A stretch of 64,000 bases of DNA from an uncultured Litorivicinus sp. (GCA_902541775.1 CACBSE010000003.1:1-64000); one strand, 5' to 3'. Positions 1 to 10,929 are shown, counted from the first letter of the stretch. A program made the numbers and translations. The notes: a model not told the origin generated them from the letters alone.

Positions 1-163
1 TCGACGTCTACCACTAAGTCGTTATCGATTCCTTCTTCCCCGAATTCGTTCACGATAACGGCGTACCGTCGTCCGTGTTGTTCCGTAAGTATGCGATTCA
101 ATAGTGTCGTCTTCCCCGCACCTAAAAAGCCGGTTAGGACGGTTACAGGAACCTGTGTGCTCA
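1..163 (-). CDS. COG0523/CobW-family GTP-binding protein, N-terminal part (runs off the window edge)
   Basis: Reverse complement from ATG at 163 reads [55 protein letters not shown]-loop GxxGxGKTT and the typical CobW N-terminus; open to window start. Confidence 0.9.
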
Positions 164-226
164 TAGATAAATTTCCCTTTGATCGATTATTCCGCGATGG
201 TTAGCAGTTGAAGTTTTTAACTGTTT

Positions 227-241
227 TGTTATATTATAACA
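227..241. promoter_or_regulatory. Putative Zur box TGTTATATTATAACA
   Basis: Perfect 7-1-7 palindrome TGTTATA-T-TATAACA between divergent COG0523 genes; matches the core of the gammaproteobacterial Zur consensus (GTTATANTATAAC). Confidence 0.75.
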
Positions 242-326
242 TCTTCATTAATTATTTTGGAGTGGAAAAGGCCTCCGTTGTATTCCTCGTCGCTGAGCAA
301 ACTCACCGATCATGGGGGCCTAGATA

Positions 327-581
327 ATGAGTATATTCAAACCGAAAGTCGCCTCTACAAAAGTGAGGCAATTGAAAGAGCTGGTTCGAGATGCTTGGGC
401 TTTACCAGAGGAGGTGGCTATTTCTGTTATGGAAGTCGAGTGTATGGAGGCTAACTGCCCAGACATGGAAACCAATATCATTTTAATGTCAGACGGGTCC
501 GAATCACGCTTGTTCAAGGTATATAAGCCGCTAGCTGAGGTAACCCCTGATGATCTGTTAGGACTAAGAGAGGTGCTGTAG
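327..581 (+). CDS. Small conserved hypothetical protein (84 aa) with CMEANCPD motif, putative Zur-regulon member
   Basis: ORF immediately downstream of the Zur-like box and upstream of the COG0523 gene; acidic protein with two Cys in VECMEANCPDMET. Confidence 0.6.
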   Translation: MSIFKPKVASTKVRQLKELVRDAWALPEEVAISVMEVECMEANCPDMETNIILMSDGSESRLFKVYKPLAEVTPDDLLGLREVL

Positions 582-659
582 TGGTGTCCTTTTCATCGGA
601 AGACCTTATTTTTTTAATGCCAGAGATTGGATCTGGGTTCCAACTTAAAGAGTATTGCA

Positions 660-1859
660 ATGAATAAACTGCCTGTGACAGTGCTATCAGGTTTCCTAGG
701 CGCGGGCAAAACCACTCTGCTTAGTCACATTCTGAATAACCGCCAAGACAAAAAGGTCGCAGTAATTGTGAACGATATGAGTGAGATCAACATAGATGCA
801 TCCGCTATAACCAACGAGGTCTCACTTAACAGGAGTGAGGAGAAGTTGGTTGAGATGAGTAATGGTTGCATTTGTTGCACCTTACGCGAAGATCTCTTAA
901 TTGAGATCAATAATCTCGCGGCGGAGGATCGGTTCGATTATCTCGTGATTGAGTCGACTGGTATTTCTGAGCCTCTCCCCGTAGCCGAGACCTTTACCTT
1001 TGCAGATGAGACCGGGATCTCACTTTCAGATGTGGCGGAGCTAGACACCATGGTCACTGTGGTCGACGCTGTGAATTTCTTAAATGACTACGATGAAGCT
1101 AAATACTTGCAGGACACAGGTGAGTCTCTTGGTGATGAAGATGATCGTTCTGTCGCCGATCTCTTGGTCGATCAAGTGGAGTTCGCTGATGTGCTCGTCA
1201 TCAGCAAAACTGATTTGGTTGAACCCTCTGAGGTGGCAAGACTCTCTGCGATTTTAAGGACCTTGAATCGTGAAGCTAAAATCATCCCCATATCGAGAGG
1301 TGAGATCGATCTCGATCATGTTCTGAATACTGGCCTGTTCGATTTCGAAAGGGCTCAACAAGCTCCGGGATGGCTCCAAGAGATGCGGGGTGAGCATACC
1401 CCCGAAAGTGATGAATATGGCATCAGAAGTTTCACCTTCACTGCGCGCCGTCCATTCCATCCCGAGAAATTTTATGAATTTCTACATAACACTGAAGAGT
1501 TTGGAAAATTATTGCGTTCGAAGGGCTATTTTTGGTTGGCATCTCGACCAGAGTTCGCTGGGCAATGGAGCCAGGCGGGTGGCGTAGCGCGGTATGGTTT
1601 TGCTGGCATGTTCTGGAAATCTGTTCCTGAAGAAAATTGGCCCACCGACCCTGATTATCTGGCGTCAATAAAGAAAAACTGGGTGGAACCATTTGGTGAT
1701 ATGCGTCAGGAACTAGTATTTATCGGTCAAAATTTAGACGAGGAAACTATGATCGACGCCTTGGATCAGTGCCTTTTATCTGACGAGGAGTTGTTGAAAG
1801 GTAAGGAACACTGGGCAACGTTTCCTGATCCCTTTCCTAGTTGGTCCGAAGCCGCATGA
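660..1859 (+). CDS. COG0523 GTPase, ZigA-like putative zinc metallochaperone
   Basis: ATG at 660 gives [26 protein letters not shown] metal motif ([13 protein letters not shown]), SKTD, C-terminal CobW_C domain. Confidence 0.92.
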   Translation: MNKLPVTVLSGFLGAGKTTLLSHILNNRQDKKVAVIVNDMSEINIDASAITNEVSLNRSEEKLVEMSNGCICCTLREDLLIEINNLAAEDRFDYLVIESTGISEPLPVAETFTFADETGISLSDVAELDTMVTVVDAVNFLNDYDEAKYLQDTGESLGDEDDRSVADLLVDQVEFADVLVISKTDLVEPSEVARLSAILRTLNREAKIIPISRGEIDLDHVLNTGLFDFERAQQAPGWLQEMRGEHTPESDEYGIRSFTFTARRPFHPEKFYEFLHNTEEFGKLLRSKGYFWLASRPEFAGQWSQAGGVARYGFAGMFWKSVPEENWPTDPDYLASIKKNWVEPFGDMRQELVFIGQNLDEETMIDALDQCLLSDEELLKGKEHWATFPDPFPSWSEAA

Positions 1860-2536
1860 ATGGATCCCACGTAGCTATGCAATCGGACCTTGGCTTCGAG
1901 AAGAGAGGTCAACATGCCCGGGGCACTGAGCCAGAGATCCTGACCGAGATCTATCAAGACGCGGTTAATATTGCGGTTTGGGAAACTGAAATCTCCCCTA
2001 AGCTGGAGAGTGCCGTCAAAGCAGTTATGGCCTCGTCGCCCGATCTACGCCTTTCTGAAGTGATCTCGATTAAATCTGCTGAGAGTCAGCTCCAGCAGAT
2101 GTTGGGTGCGGATGACGCTTCTGTAGAGTTGCGTAACGATATATTAGAACTAGTCGACATGTTCTGTTGCCTTTTTGGCCTTCAAAGAACGGGGCTGAGG
2201 CTCGCAACGTTGAATCGTGCAATGTGTCCTCGATTTCATGTTGACCATGTTCCTTGCCGGTTGTTGAAGACCTACAAAGGCATCGCGACACAGTGGATTC
2301 CTCATGCTGTTGTCGACCGTACGAAGTTAGGCGTAGAAAGTCACAACCAAACAGATGAACTGTCGGGGCTGTTCCAGAGCGAGACAGATATTGAAAATCT
2401 CAAGTCCGGTCAGGTTGCTTTGCTCAAAGGTGAGCGATGGATGGGCAATGAGGGTGCGGGACTGGTTCATCGTTCCCCAAGACTTGATGAGAGTGAACAG
2501 CGGTTTCTTCTTAGCTTGGATTTTTGTATGGAATAG
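1856..2536 (+). CDS. DUF1826 domain-containing protein
   Basis: [11 protein letters not shown]...; central [34 protein letters not shown] is characteristic of DUF1826, commonly next to Zur-regulated COG0523 genes. Confidence 0.8.
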   Translation: MNGSHVAMQSDLGFEKRGQHARGTEPEILTEIYQDAVNIAVWETEISPKLESAVKAVMASSPDLRLSEVISIKSAESQLQQMLGADDASVELRNDILELVDMFCCLFGLQRTGLRLATLNRAMCPRFHVDHVPCRLLKTYKGIATQWIPHAVVDRTKLGVESHNQTDELSGLFQSETDIENLKSGQVALLKGERWMGNEGAGLVHRSPRLDESEQRFLLSLDFCME

Positions 2537-2584
2537 TGGCTTAACGATTGAGTTCCACCAGCGAACGAATATACGATTGCGCGA

Positions 2585-3874
2585 TTATCTAACGAATATC
2601 GTAGATATTTGCGGGAATAATATGAGAATAATTAATCCGAGAGTAATCACTCCTACAAAGGGTAAGGCGCCCTGAAATACTTTGCCAATCGATTGCCTAG
2701 ATATTGCGCTTACTACGAACAGATTCATTCCTATTGGTGGCGTGATGACAGCCAGTTCCATATTTACGATTAAAATTATTCCAAAGTAGATTGGATCTAT
2801 GCCCAAGTCGTTAAGTGTTGGAAGCAATATTGGTACAACAATCAATATGACAGATATGATCTCTAAAAAGCAGCCCAGTGCCAGGAGTAAGAGATTTATA
2901 GCGAGTATGAAAATAATCGGCGATATATCTGATTGTGTTATCAGTTCCGTTATAGCTTTTGGGATCTGCTCATAAGACAAGATATAACTCAGCACTGAGG
3001 TTGCCGCCATGATTATCAAAATCGTAGCTGCCATTGTTCCCGATTGCGTAAGGATTTTACTGTATTCAGTTAAACTCCCAGACCTGTAAATAGTAAACGA
3101 AAGTAAAGTTGCGAGTAGCACGGACATCGCCGCTGCCTCGGTTGGGGTAAAAACCCCACCATAGATACCACCGAGAATTATCAGAGGAAAACAAAACATA
3201 GGCAGGCCCATAAGCAGTGCCTTGCGACGGTCTCCTGGATCAAACAGTTTTTCTTCGGTTGCTATTTTTTTTGTTCTTGCCCAATCGCCGACCAATAGCA
3301 CGAAAGCAAATAGCATTGAGCCGAGCATAAGGCCTGGGAGCATGGCTGAGATGAAGAGGTCTCCGACAGAAATTTCTACAACTGCAGCGTAAACAATTAA
3401 AGGGATACTCGGGGGAATTAAAATACCCAACCCACCACTCGCAGCTACCAAGCCGACCGCGAAACGCGCTTTGTAGCCATTTTGGATTAGTTGCGGAATC
3501 ATTACTCGCCCGATTGCAACAGCGGTTGCCACGCTTGATCCACTTATAGCGCTAAATACCATTATTGCTACCACAGTAACGAGGGCTAGACCGTTTGGGA
3601 GTCTACCGCATAGAACGTTACTCGCTTTTACCAGTGCATCAGTTGCGCCACTACGAGAGAGAATCTCCGCTGACAAAATGAAAAAGGGAATGGCCACGAG
3701 ACTAGACTTGTTTAGGAACCAAAACATGGTAGCTCCAGCGATATCTGGCTGCATACCCGTGATCAGCATGTATCCTAAACAAATAGCTAAAATCGAAAAT
3801 GCGATCGGTAGCCCTGTCGACAGGAGCGTGATTAAACACAGACTAGAAGCAGTGACAATAGCGCTAGCAGTCAA
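2585..3874 (-). CDS. dctM: TRAP transporter large permease (DctM-like)
   Basis: 429 aa multi-TM protein; AASGGLGILIPPSIPLIVYA and YGGVFTPTEAAAMSV signatures of DctM. Confidence 0.93.
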   Translation of the reverse strand: MTASAIVTASSLCLITLLSTGLPIAFSILAICLGYMLITGMQPDIAGATMFWFLNKSSLVAIPFFILSAEILSRSGATDALVKASNVLCGRLPNGLALVTVVAIMVFSAISGSSVATAVAIGRVMIPQLIQNGYKARFAVGLVAASGGLGILIPPSIPLIVYAAVVEISVGDLFISAMLPGLMLGSMLFAFVLLVGDWARTKKIATEEKLFDPGDRRKALLMGLPMFCFPLIILGGIYGGVFTPTEAAAMSVLLATLLSFTIYRSGSLTEYSKILTQSGTMAATILIIMAATSVLSYILSYEQIPKAITELITQSDISPIIFILAINLLLLALGCFLEIISVILIVVPILLPTLNDLGIDPIYFGIILIVNMELAVITPPIGMNLFVVSAISRQSIGKVFQGALPFVGVITLGLIILILFPQISTIFVR

Positions 3875-4386
3875 ATACGTGCTCCTTTGCCTAGTTGTTC
3901 AGCTTTATGGCTATCCAAAATTTCAAACGACCTCAAGCCCGATCGAATTCCGACGATACAGAAGCTTGTTGGCATCACGGCCATAATTGGCCAGATCATT
4001 ACACCTAACGAAGAAACGGAGGTTTCTCCGATCATTTTCGAAAAAATTACGGAATCAGCGGTGAAATATGCGAGAGAAAAAGCGATAGCACATAGTAAGC
4101 CGTCGGAAATTCGATAAAGCATTTCCGCTGTGGTTTTTGAAAGAAATGAGTGGAGAATGTCGACCGAGATGTTTTCTCTTAAAGCATCGGCTCTAACGAC
4201 GCCTATGAAAACAACTGTAATCATAAGATAAACTGATATTTCGTCAAACGTATTGAAGGAGATGTTGAATAAGTATCTAGCTCCCACTTGAAAAACGTTG
4301 AGAAGACTTGCTATGCCCAGGGCGACCGCGATAGCAATTTCCTCGATCTTTCCGAGGAAATAATCAATGTTCTTCAATCTCTCCAT
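3871..4386 (-). CDS. dctQ: TRAP transporter small permease (DctQ-like)
   Basis: About 170 aa, 4 TM, overlaps dctM by 4 nt; ATG at 4386 (MERLKNIDY) preferred over GTG at 4413. Confidence 0.88.
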   Translation of the reverse strand: MERLKNIDYFLGKIEEIAIAVALGIASLLNVFQVGARYLFNISFNTFDEISVYLMITVVFIGVVRADALRENISVDILHSFLSKTTAEMLYRISDGLLCAIAFSLAYFTADSVIFSKMIGETSVSSLGVMIWPIMAVMPTSFCIVGIRSGLRSFEILDSHKAEQLGKGARI

Positions 4387-4403
4387 GGCATACCAAGAGG
4401 CTT

Positions 4404-4428
4404 GACCGGGCACTCGTATTGCCCGGTC
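4404..4428 (-). other. RNA hairpin in the dctP-dctQ intergenic region (stem GACCGGGCA/TGCCCGGTC)
   Basis: Perfect 9-bp inverted repeat with 7-nt loop, no U-tract on the minus strand; likely mRNA stabiliser or attenuator after the SBP gene. Confidence 0.7.
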
Positions 4429-4440
4429 GTCTCCATTTTT

Positions 4441-5427
4441 TTAATCAATTGAAGCTGCCATTTGCATTAACTTTTTAACGGCTGGATCTGCACCATCATG
4501 GACCGACTTCATTGCCGCCTGCCAACGTGCTATTTCTTTTTCCGATGCTGGAAGAACGCTGACTCCGTTCTTCGCCGCTTTTTCCAACGAAACATCGATT
4601 TCGCCATAAATTTCTTTTTGATTCCATACAGTTGCAACTTTTGCAGCGTCATTGATCTTAGTTTGCATATCACTAGACAATCCATCGTAGAACGATTTAT
4701 TCATCGCGAAGATATACCCACCAAATACTAGTTTAATATCGGTAATGTATTTAAGAACTTCGTCCAACTTCATAGACACAGCGAAGCTAGGTGTGGTCAC
4801 TGCTCCGTCAACGACGCCGTTTTGTAATGCCATATATACTTCATTACCAGGTATCACAGTTGGATTTGCGCCGAGGGCTCCGAGCATCGATTCGAGGGTT
4901 GCAGAAGGATAAGTTCGTATCTTCAAACCTTTGATATCGTCAAGTGTCTCCACCTTGGTTTTTGAAGTGAAAACGACAGTTGGCGTCTCGTACCAGAACC
5001 CAAGCGGTTTGAGTCCTTTCGCCTCAAGGTCTGCAAAAATAGAGGCACCAACCTCTCCCTCCATAGCTTTCATAAGATGCTCATAACCTCGGAATACAAG
5101 CGGGGTAGTGAGTAATTTAGCTTTGGGTGTGATCGATTCGTAGTAGCTGATGAAAGGTACGATAGCTTCCACCTGCCCCCGGATAGCTGCTGACACCTCT
5201 TGTTTGGATGGGATTAGTGAGGCCCCAGGATATGTCTCCACCGAAAGCTTGCCTCCGGATGTTGATTCCAACTCTTTTTTAAAGATCGCAACTGTCCGTG
5301 CCTTAAGGTGTGTGTCCGTGGTCTCATAACTTACACGGATTGTGTCCGCTGCCCATACGGGTGCCTGGGCTAAGATCGTAATCATTGCAGCAGCTGCACT
5401 AGATAACAAAAAACCTGAATATTTCAT
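4441..5427 (-). CDS. dctP: TRAP transporter substrate-binding protein (DctP family)
   Basis: Signal peptide then IRVSYETTDTHLKARTVAIFKKELE; DDIKGLKIRTYPSATLESMLGALGANPTVIPGNEVYMALQNGVVDGA motif. Confidence 0.93.
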   Translation of the reverse strand: MKYSGFLLSSAAAAMITILAQAPVWAADTIRVSYETTDTHLKARTVAIFKKELESTSGGKLSVETYPGASLIPSKQEVSAAIRGQVEAIVPFISYYESITPKAKLLTTPLVFRGYEHLMKAMEGEVGASIFADLEAKGLKPLGFWYETPTVVFTSKTKVETLDDIKGLKIRTYPSATLESMLGALGANPTVIPGNEVYMALQNGVVDGAVTTPSFAVSMKLDEVLKYITDIKLVFGGYIFAMNKSFYDGLSSDMQTKINDAAKVATVWNQKEIYGEIDVSLEKAAKNGVSVLPASEKEIARWQAAMKSVHDGADPAVKKLMQMAASID

Positions 5428-5504
5428 TGATTCATCCTCTTGTTCTTTTAGTTCCCTTATTTCGGAAATCAGCCACGCACCAAGGGAAAGTCGTACGTGG
5501 TGAG

Positions 5505-7541
5505 TTAGGAACGTCTCAGACTTAACTCTCCAACGTATCCTAATTTAGCAAACCAAGATGCCGGTACATATGTGGTCGCTGACATTTCCTCGATTACTGC
5601 AGGTCCAGTGATTACATGGTCTTGGGTTAAATCTTCACGAGCCCAGATCGGAACAATTTGGCTCTTTCCTGAAATATAAATTTGCCGATTTTCTTTTGGG
5701 TTTCCAGAGCCCCCTTTGACTTCTGTCCATATGGGAGATTCGACGGGTAATCGTGCAATTATCCGCACATTCACCAACTCAATAACTCGTCCCGTATCAC
5801 GTCGACCATACTCTTTTTCAAAATTCTTCTCGAAATTCTCCATAATTTGGTCTAGCGACAAGCCCGGATCGACTGCTACTGTTATCTCGTGCGCCTGACC
5901 TTCGTAACGCATGTCCATCTGCATCTCAAAGTATATTTCTTCCGTGGATCTTTTCTCATTTTCGAACTCAGACCTTAGTTTCGAGGATAGCTTATTATTG
6001 AGGTGTCTTACCGTTTCTAGCGTATCCGTATTCATTGGTCGAAGAACAGTCTCTGATTTGTCTTTTGTCAATGGGGAACAAAGCGTTCCGAAGGCAGAGA
6101 ATGCTCCCGGTGTTGGCGGTATAACAACTTTTTTTATTCCAACTTCTGCGGCAACAAGTGCTGCATGCAATGGTCCTGCGCCACCATAACTGACAAGAGC
6201 GAAGTCTCTTGGATCATGACCTCTCATTGCCGATATTTCTTGAACAGCCGCAGCTATCTTTGCAACGGCAAGACGTAAGATTGCCTCCGCCATTTGTTTT
6301 GGAGTAATTCCCGCTTTTGTCGCAATATTAGAAATCGCAGTGATTGCTTTTTCATAATCAATACACAGAGAACCACCCATCTGCTGATTAGCACCGAGTC
6401 TTTCCAACACTACGTTCGCATCAGTAACTGTCGGAAGAGAGCCCCCACGACCGTAGGCAGCTGGTCCGGGGACAGCACCTGCGCTTTCAGGACCGACTTG
6501 AAGACCGCCGCCGTCATCAAGTGAAGCTATGCTTCCCCCACCTGCGCCTACTGTGTGTATATCAAGCTGAGGTAATTTTATAATCATCCCTTCGAAAATT
6601 GTTTCTCGTTTGAGCGGAAACGTCGAGTTTGCAATGAGGGCAACATCACTGCTTGTGCCACCAACATCCAAGGTAATGATGTTTTCTAGATTAATCTCTT
6701 TTGCCAGGTGAATTGTTGCTGCCACACCCGCGGCTGGACCTGACAGAATTGATCGCACCGGTTGGCTCTTGACTGCCTCTGTGCTGAGGAGACCACCGTT
6801 AGAGCCAACTGTGTAAAAACTCGTATGCTTGGATCGGCGCTCAATTTCGTTACTTAGCGCAGATCCGTATCTAGCCATTACCGGTTGTACATAAGAGTTC
6901 ATGACGCACACCGAAAATCGTTCGAATTCCCGTATTTCGTTAAGTACTTCCGTTGAAATTGATACATAGTCAAAATATGTGCCGAATAACTTCCCGACTT
7001 TTAGTTCATTAGCCGGATTTTTGAAACTATTAATAAAACCAATCGCAACAGCCTCTATTCCCTCGCTTTGTAGCTGTCGCGCCAAGTTTTCTAATTCGTT
7101 TAAATTGATATCGCAGGTGATGGAACCATCAGATTCGGTTCGCTCCTCAACAGCATATCTATTGTAGCGGTCGACGAGAGCTTTTGGTTTTTTGAAATGA
7201 GGGACATAGAGCGTTCTTGGGACAAGGCGAGTGGTTCGTCCTAATTCCAACACGTCACGAAATCCCTTTGTTGTGATAAAGGCTACCTTCGAACCACGTC
7301 TTTCCAGAAGGGCATTTGTGGCCACCGTGGTTCCGTGGACTACTAGTCCAATACACTTTGGGTCAGCATCGGACTTATCGAGTGCTGATATTATAGCTTC
7401 ATCAGGTTTATCACGATTGGATGGTACTTTTAAGGCAGAAAAACTCCGTGTTTGAGTGTTATACAGAACCAGGTCAGTGAATGTACCCCCGACATCAATG
7501 CCGACTAGCAGGGAGTCTTCTCTATCGACTGATCGAATCAT
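5505..7541 (-). CDS. hyuA: Hydantoinase/oxoprolinase family protein, HyuA subunit
   Basis: VGIDVGGTFTDLVLYN, VVHGTTVATNALLERRG, TLDVGGTSSDVALI, VSYGGAGPLHA. Confidence 0.94.
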   Translation of the reverse strand: MIRSVDREDSLLVGIDVGGTFTDLVLYNTQTRSFSALKVPSNRDKPDEAIISALDKSDADPKCIGLVVHGTTVATNALLERRGSKVAFITTKGFRDVLELGRTTRLVPRTLYVPHFKKPKALVDRYNRYAVEERTESDGSITCDINLNELENLARQLQSEGIEAVAIGFINSFKNPANELKVGKLFGTYFDYVSISTEVLNEIREFERFSVCVMNSYVQPVMARYGSALSNEIERRSKHTSFYTVGSNGGLLSTEAVKSQPVRSILSGPAAGVAATIHLAKEINLENIITLDVGGTSSDVALIANSTFPLKRETIFEGMIIKLPQLDIHTVGAGGGSIASLDDGGGLQVGPESAGAVPGPAAYGRGGSLPTVTDANVVLERLGANQQMGGSLCIDYEKAITAISNIATKAGITPKQMAEAILRLAVAKIAAAVQEISAMRGHDPRDFALVSYGGAGPLHAALVAAEVGIKKVVIPPTPGAFSAFGTLCSPLTKDKSETVLRPMNTDTLETVRHLNNKLSSKLRSEFENEKRSTEEIYFEMQMDMRYEGQAHEITVAVDPGLSLDQIMENFEKNFEKEYGRRDTGRVIELVNVRIIARLPVESPIWTEVKGGSGNPKENRQIYISGKSQIVPIWAREDLTQDHVITGPAVIEEMSATTYVPASWFAKLGYVGELSLRRS

Positions 7542-9541
7542 AACGTTACTGAGTGATCAGTGGTATTGAATGCGCTGGAACCAAATAAAGAAACGAGAGC
7601 CATCCTCGACTCTGTTGTCAGCCCCTCAGCTACACATATTGAATCGTTCGTTAAAGCTGGATCAATTCCTTTTACCCATAGTCGGATTGAGGGTCCACCT
7701 GCACATACTAGTTCCACTAAGTTCCCTGGATAGAAAATTGATTGATCGGCCAAATTATTCGATAACAAACACTCGTATTCTGATATCGAAGGGTCTCTGG
7801 CGAGGGTAACGATGGTTGGCTTCGCCTTATAATCGCTGATACCGTCAGAGGAAATATATCCGTTCGCCAGATCAGCTTCGAGGGTAAATGAATCCCGTTG
7901 ATTTGGGTCCCCCCAACCGCCTCCCCCTGACGTTTCAATCCGAACAACATCGGAAATATTCAACCTAAAATTTGCAATTTTTCCGGGAAACTTACCTGGA
8001 CTAATTTCTTCACCATCACGGAGCACAGTATACCGGTTTGGAAGGCCGGAGAGACCACCACAGACGCCAGCGGGTGGAATAATATTGCGATCAGATAAAA
8101 CTGAAAGGTTTGCCCGATCAGTAAGTATTTCAATTTCTCGAAGCAGACCCACGCCGCCGCGAAATTTGCCTGCACCACCGCTGTCTGGTCGGATTTCAGA
8201 ACGGAGAATACGCAGAGGGAATTTGGATTCGATGACCTCAGTAGACTGAATCGAAACATTCTCGCCCTCATTGAACGCACGCACCGCACTGTTTCCGTCT
8301 CCACCATTCCAACCCCCTGTGCCACCCGAGGGATATTCATAGAAAATAAAATCTTCGGTCCCTATGTACGTGTGATTCGATGTTCCTCGTACGTCCCCAG
8401 TAATTTCGTTCGGGATTAGTCTTGCTAAAGCACCCATTATTGCTGCGTCGCACGCAAAACGAACCTCATTAAGACCTCCACAGGGAGCAGGAAAGTTTGC
8501 GTTGACGATTGAGCCAGACGGAAGTTCAACATCTATTGCCCTCAAAGTACCGGAGGTTATTGAACCGCTTGGGTCAAGAAATGATTTTATTACTGTTAGC
8601 ACAGATGTTGGAGCAATTGCAGGTCCTGCGTTTAATGGTGCATCGACTTGATCAGAGCTCCCCGTAAAGTCCGCTAATAGGCAATCGCCTCTAATTGAAA
8701 GATTTACTTTTACCCGTAAAGGATGAGGAGTCAGCGCATTACCATCTAAGTACCCTACATGATGGTAATCCCCGTCCGGTATTTGCATTATCGCGGCACG
8801 GATGCGTCTTTCGCTAATGTCTAGAATATCTGCCATAGCATCCCGAATAGTTGTTGATCCATGCTTATCACATAAAGCTCTCAACCGGGTTTCAGCTACT
8901 TTTATAGTGCCAAGAACAGAGTGAAAATCTGATATGGCCTCAGAAGTGACGCGGACGTTATCAAACAAGAAACGCATAACTTCACTATGTTCGAAACGAG
9001 GAATTTTTACATAGTTTAACCGAAGCCCTTCTTGCAGTATCTGGGTCGCTTCACCGTTGAGTGATCCGGGACTCATGCCTCCGACATCACCCCAATGCGA
9101 TCTGATAACAATATAAAAACTCCTACTGCCGTTTATCGAGACGGGTTGTATAACGGCAATATCGTTTAAATGAGTACCACCGGTGTAAGGGTCATTGTGG
9201 AGGAGCATTTCGTCATCGTTTATTTCGGTGTGAATTTCTAGGGCTTTTTTTACTGCACCGGCGACTGGAACAACGTGGAATGGGTGATCCTCTCCGGACT
9301 CAGCAATTAAGTTGCCGTCACCATCAAGTAATACGCCAGAAAAGTCATATCCTTCATAAATTATTGAGCTGTAGGACGAGCGAACCATCGAGCGTCTCAT
9401 TTCACGGACGATTGATGCTAGTGACTCTCTGATTATTGCGCTTGTGGCTATATCTACTCGAGACGAATATTCGGTTCCGCTACCCGAAGAATTGTTGATT
9501 TCGGGTTTCAGCGCCTTGGTCATGTTTTCAGGGCCTTGCAT
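7538..9541 (-). CDS. hyuB: Hydantoinase B/oxoprolinase family protein, HyuB subunit
   Basis: REMRRSMVRSSYSSIIYEGYDFSGVLLDGDGNLIAESGEDHPFHV, NDPYTGGTHLNDIAV; C-terminal TSGGGGWGDP; ATGA overlap with hyuA. Confidence 0.93.
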   Translation of the reverse strand: MQGPENMTKALKPEINNSSGSGTEYSSRVDIATSAIIRESLASIVREMRRSMVRSSYSSIIYEGYDFSGVLLDGDGNLIAESGEDHPFHVVPVAGAVKKALEIHTEINDDEMLLHNDPYTGGTHLNDIAVIQPVSINGSRSFYIVIRSHWGDVGGMSPGSLNGEATQILQEGLRLNYVKIPRFEHSEVMRFLFDNVRVTSEAISDFHSVLGTIKVAETRLRALCDKHGSTTIRDAMADILDISERRIRAAIMQIPDGDYHHVGYLDGNALTPHPLRVKVNLSIRGDCLLADFTGSSDQVDAPLNAGPAIAPTSVLTVIKSFLDPSGSITSGTLRAIDVELPSGSIVNANFPAPCGGLNEVRFACDAAIMGALARLIPNEITGDVRGTSNHTYIGTEDFIFYEYPSGGTGGWNGGDGNSAVRAFNEGENVSIQSTEVIESKFPLRILRSEIRPDSGGAGKFRGGVGLLREIEILTDRANLSVLSDRNIIPPAGVCGGLSGLPNRYTVLRDGEEISPGKFPGKIANFRLNISDVVRIETSGGGGWGDPNQRDSFTLEADLANGYISSDGISDYKAKPTIVTLARDPSISEYECLLSNNLADQSIFYPGNLVELVCAGGPSIRLWVKGIDPALTNDSICVAEGLTTESRMALVSLFGSSAFNTTDHSVTL

Positions 9542-10884
9542 GCTCTATCGGCCGCTTCAAAGGTTGCTTCGAGGTCATCTTCACCATGCTGAATAGAAAT
9601 AAACCGACGATTACCAGGTAAAACGAACAAACCTTGACGGAGCAGTTCTGGCTCCATTTTAGCTAACTTAGCTCCATCGGCAGCAAGAATGTCACGCCAG
9701 TTTTCGGGCTCTTTTTCAGTAAAGAGCATGTGCCACATCGGACCTTCACCAAACACAAGGATTCCCATTTTATTATCAGTGAAGACGCGGCGAAGACCCT
9801 CGCGTAGTCGTTCAGCACGGTCAAATGTCTGTTTGTAGATCAGATCTTCTGAAAGCACATCAAGGGTTGCCATACCTGCAACACAACCAAGCATATGTCC
9901 TTGGAGGGTTCCGTTCTGGTAAACGTATCCCTCTTTACCTTTATTTAATGGATCTGCTTGATCCATGATGTCAGCTCGACCAGCTATGAGTCCAACTGGA
10001 AGCCCGCCACCAATTATTTTGCCGTAAGTTGCGAGATCTGGTACGACGTCGTAATAGTCTTGAGCGCCGCCAAGCCCATATCTAAAACCTGTGACCACTT
10101 CGTCAAGAATCATAGGGACATTGAAGCGCGTGCAGAGTTCACGAACTTTTTGAAGAAAGTCGTCCCTGGGCCTTATAATTCGTTGTATTGGTTCAATAAT
10201 TACTGCAGCAATCTCGCTCGCGTGTTCCTTTAGGATACTTTCTAATGCCTTTGGGTCGTTGTAAGGGGCCACAAACGTGAGATTGGAGACGGCTAGAGGC
10301 ATCCCCGCTGTGTCGGAAGTCCCTGAGGGAAACTCCAACGGATTCCTCGGAGTAGTGCTAATCTGTGCATAGTCGTGGGCGCCATGATATGCACCTTCAA
10401 ATTTCAGAATTTTGTCTCGACCTGTGAAGCCTCTGGCGAGTCTAATCGCGTGAAACGTAGAATCTGACCCAGATGTTGTAAATCGCATGCGCTCGCAGCA
10501 GCGGATAATTGGTTTAAGGCGCGCTGCGAATTGTATTGCTTGTTCGTTGAGATACGCGAAGAAATGCGTGCCCCTGGAGGCTTGATCAGAAATTGCGTTT
10601 TGAATCACTGGGTGGGCGTGACCGAGAAAAAAAGTTCCCGAACCGAGTACATAATCTATGTATTCGTTGCCCGAAGTATCCCAAAATTTTGAACCGTATC
10701 CCCGGCTGAATACAAATTTAGCGTCTTCGGAAAGGGCATTACCTCCAAGAGCTCCACCAGGGAAGAGGTGTCCAGCAGCCTCAATTTGTTCAGCTTCTTC
10801 TGCCGTCAAGCGGTGCTTGCTCATTAATTCTCGTAGGGGTGCAGCAGTTGTTTCTATAGTGGATGCGGTTTGGGTCTGTCCCAT
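9520..10884 (-). CDS. Class-III PLP-dependent aminotransferase (glutamate-1-semialdehyde aminomutase-like)
   Basis: Likely start MGQTQTAS at 10884; YIDYVLGSGTFFLGHAHPVI, FEGAYHGAHDY, MILDEVVTGFR, TYGKIIGGGLPVG PLP-lysine motif. Confidence 0.92.
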   Translation of the reverse strand: MGQTQTASTIETTAAPLRELMSKHRLTAEEAEQIEAAGHLFPGGALGGNALSEDAKFVFSRGYGSKFWDTSGNEYIDYVLGSGTFFLGHAHPVIQNAISDQASRGTHFFAYLNEQAIQFAARLKPIIRCCERMRFTTSGSDSTFHAIRLARGFTGRDKILKFEGAYHGAHDYAQISTTPRNPLEFPSGTSDTAGMPLAVSNLTFVAPYNDPKALESILKEHASEIAAVIIEPIQRIIRPRDDFLQKVRELCTRFNVPMILDEVVTGFRYGLGGAQDYYDVVPDLATYGKIIGGGLPVGLIAGRADIMDQADPLNKGKEGYVYQNGTLQGHMLGCVAGMATLDVLSEDLIYKQTFDRAERLREGLRRVFTDNKMGILVFGEGPMWHMLFTEKEPENWRDILAADGAKLAKMEPELLRQGLFVLPGNRRFISIQHGEDDLEATFEAADRACKALKT

Positions 10885-10929
10885 GCTTGCTCCGTTCTTG
10901 GCGTGGACAAAAGTAGGTAACGTGATTTC

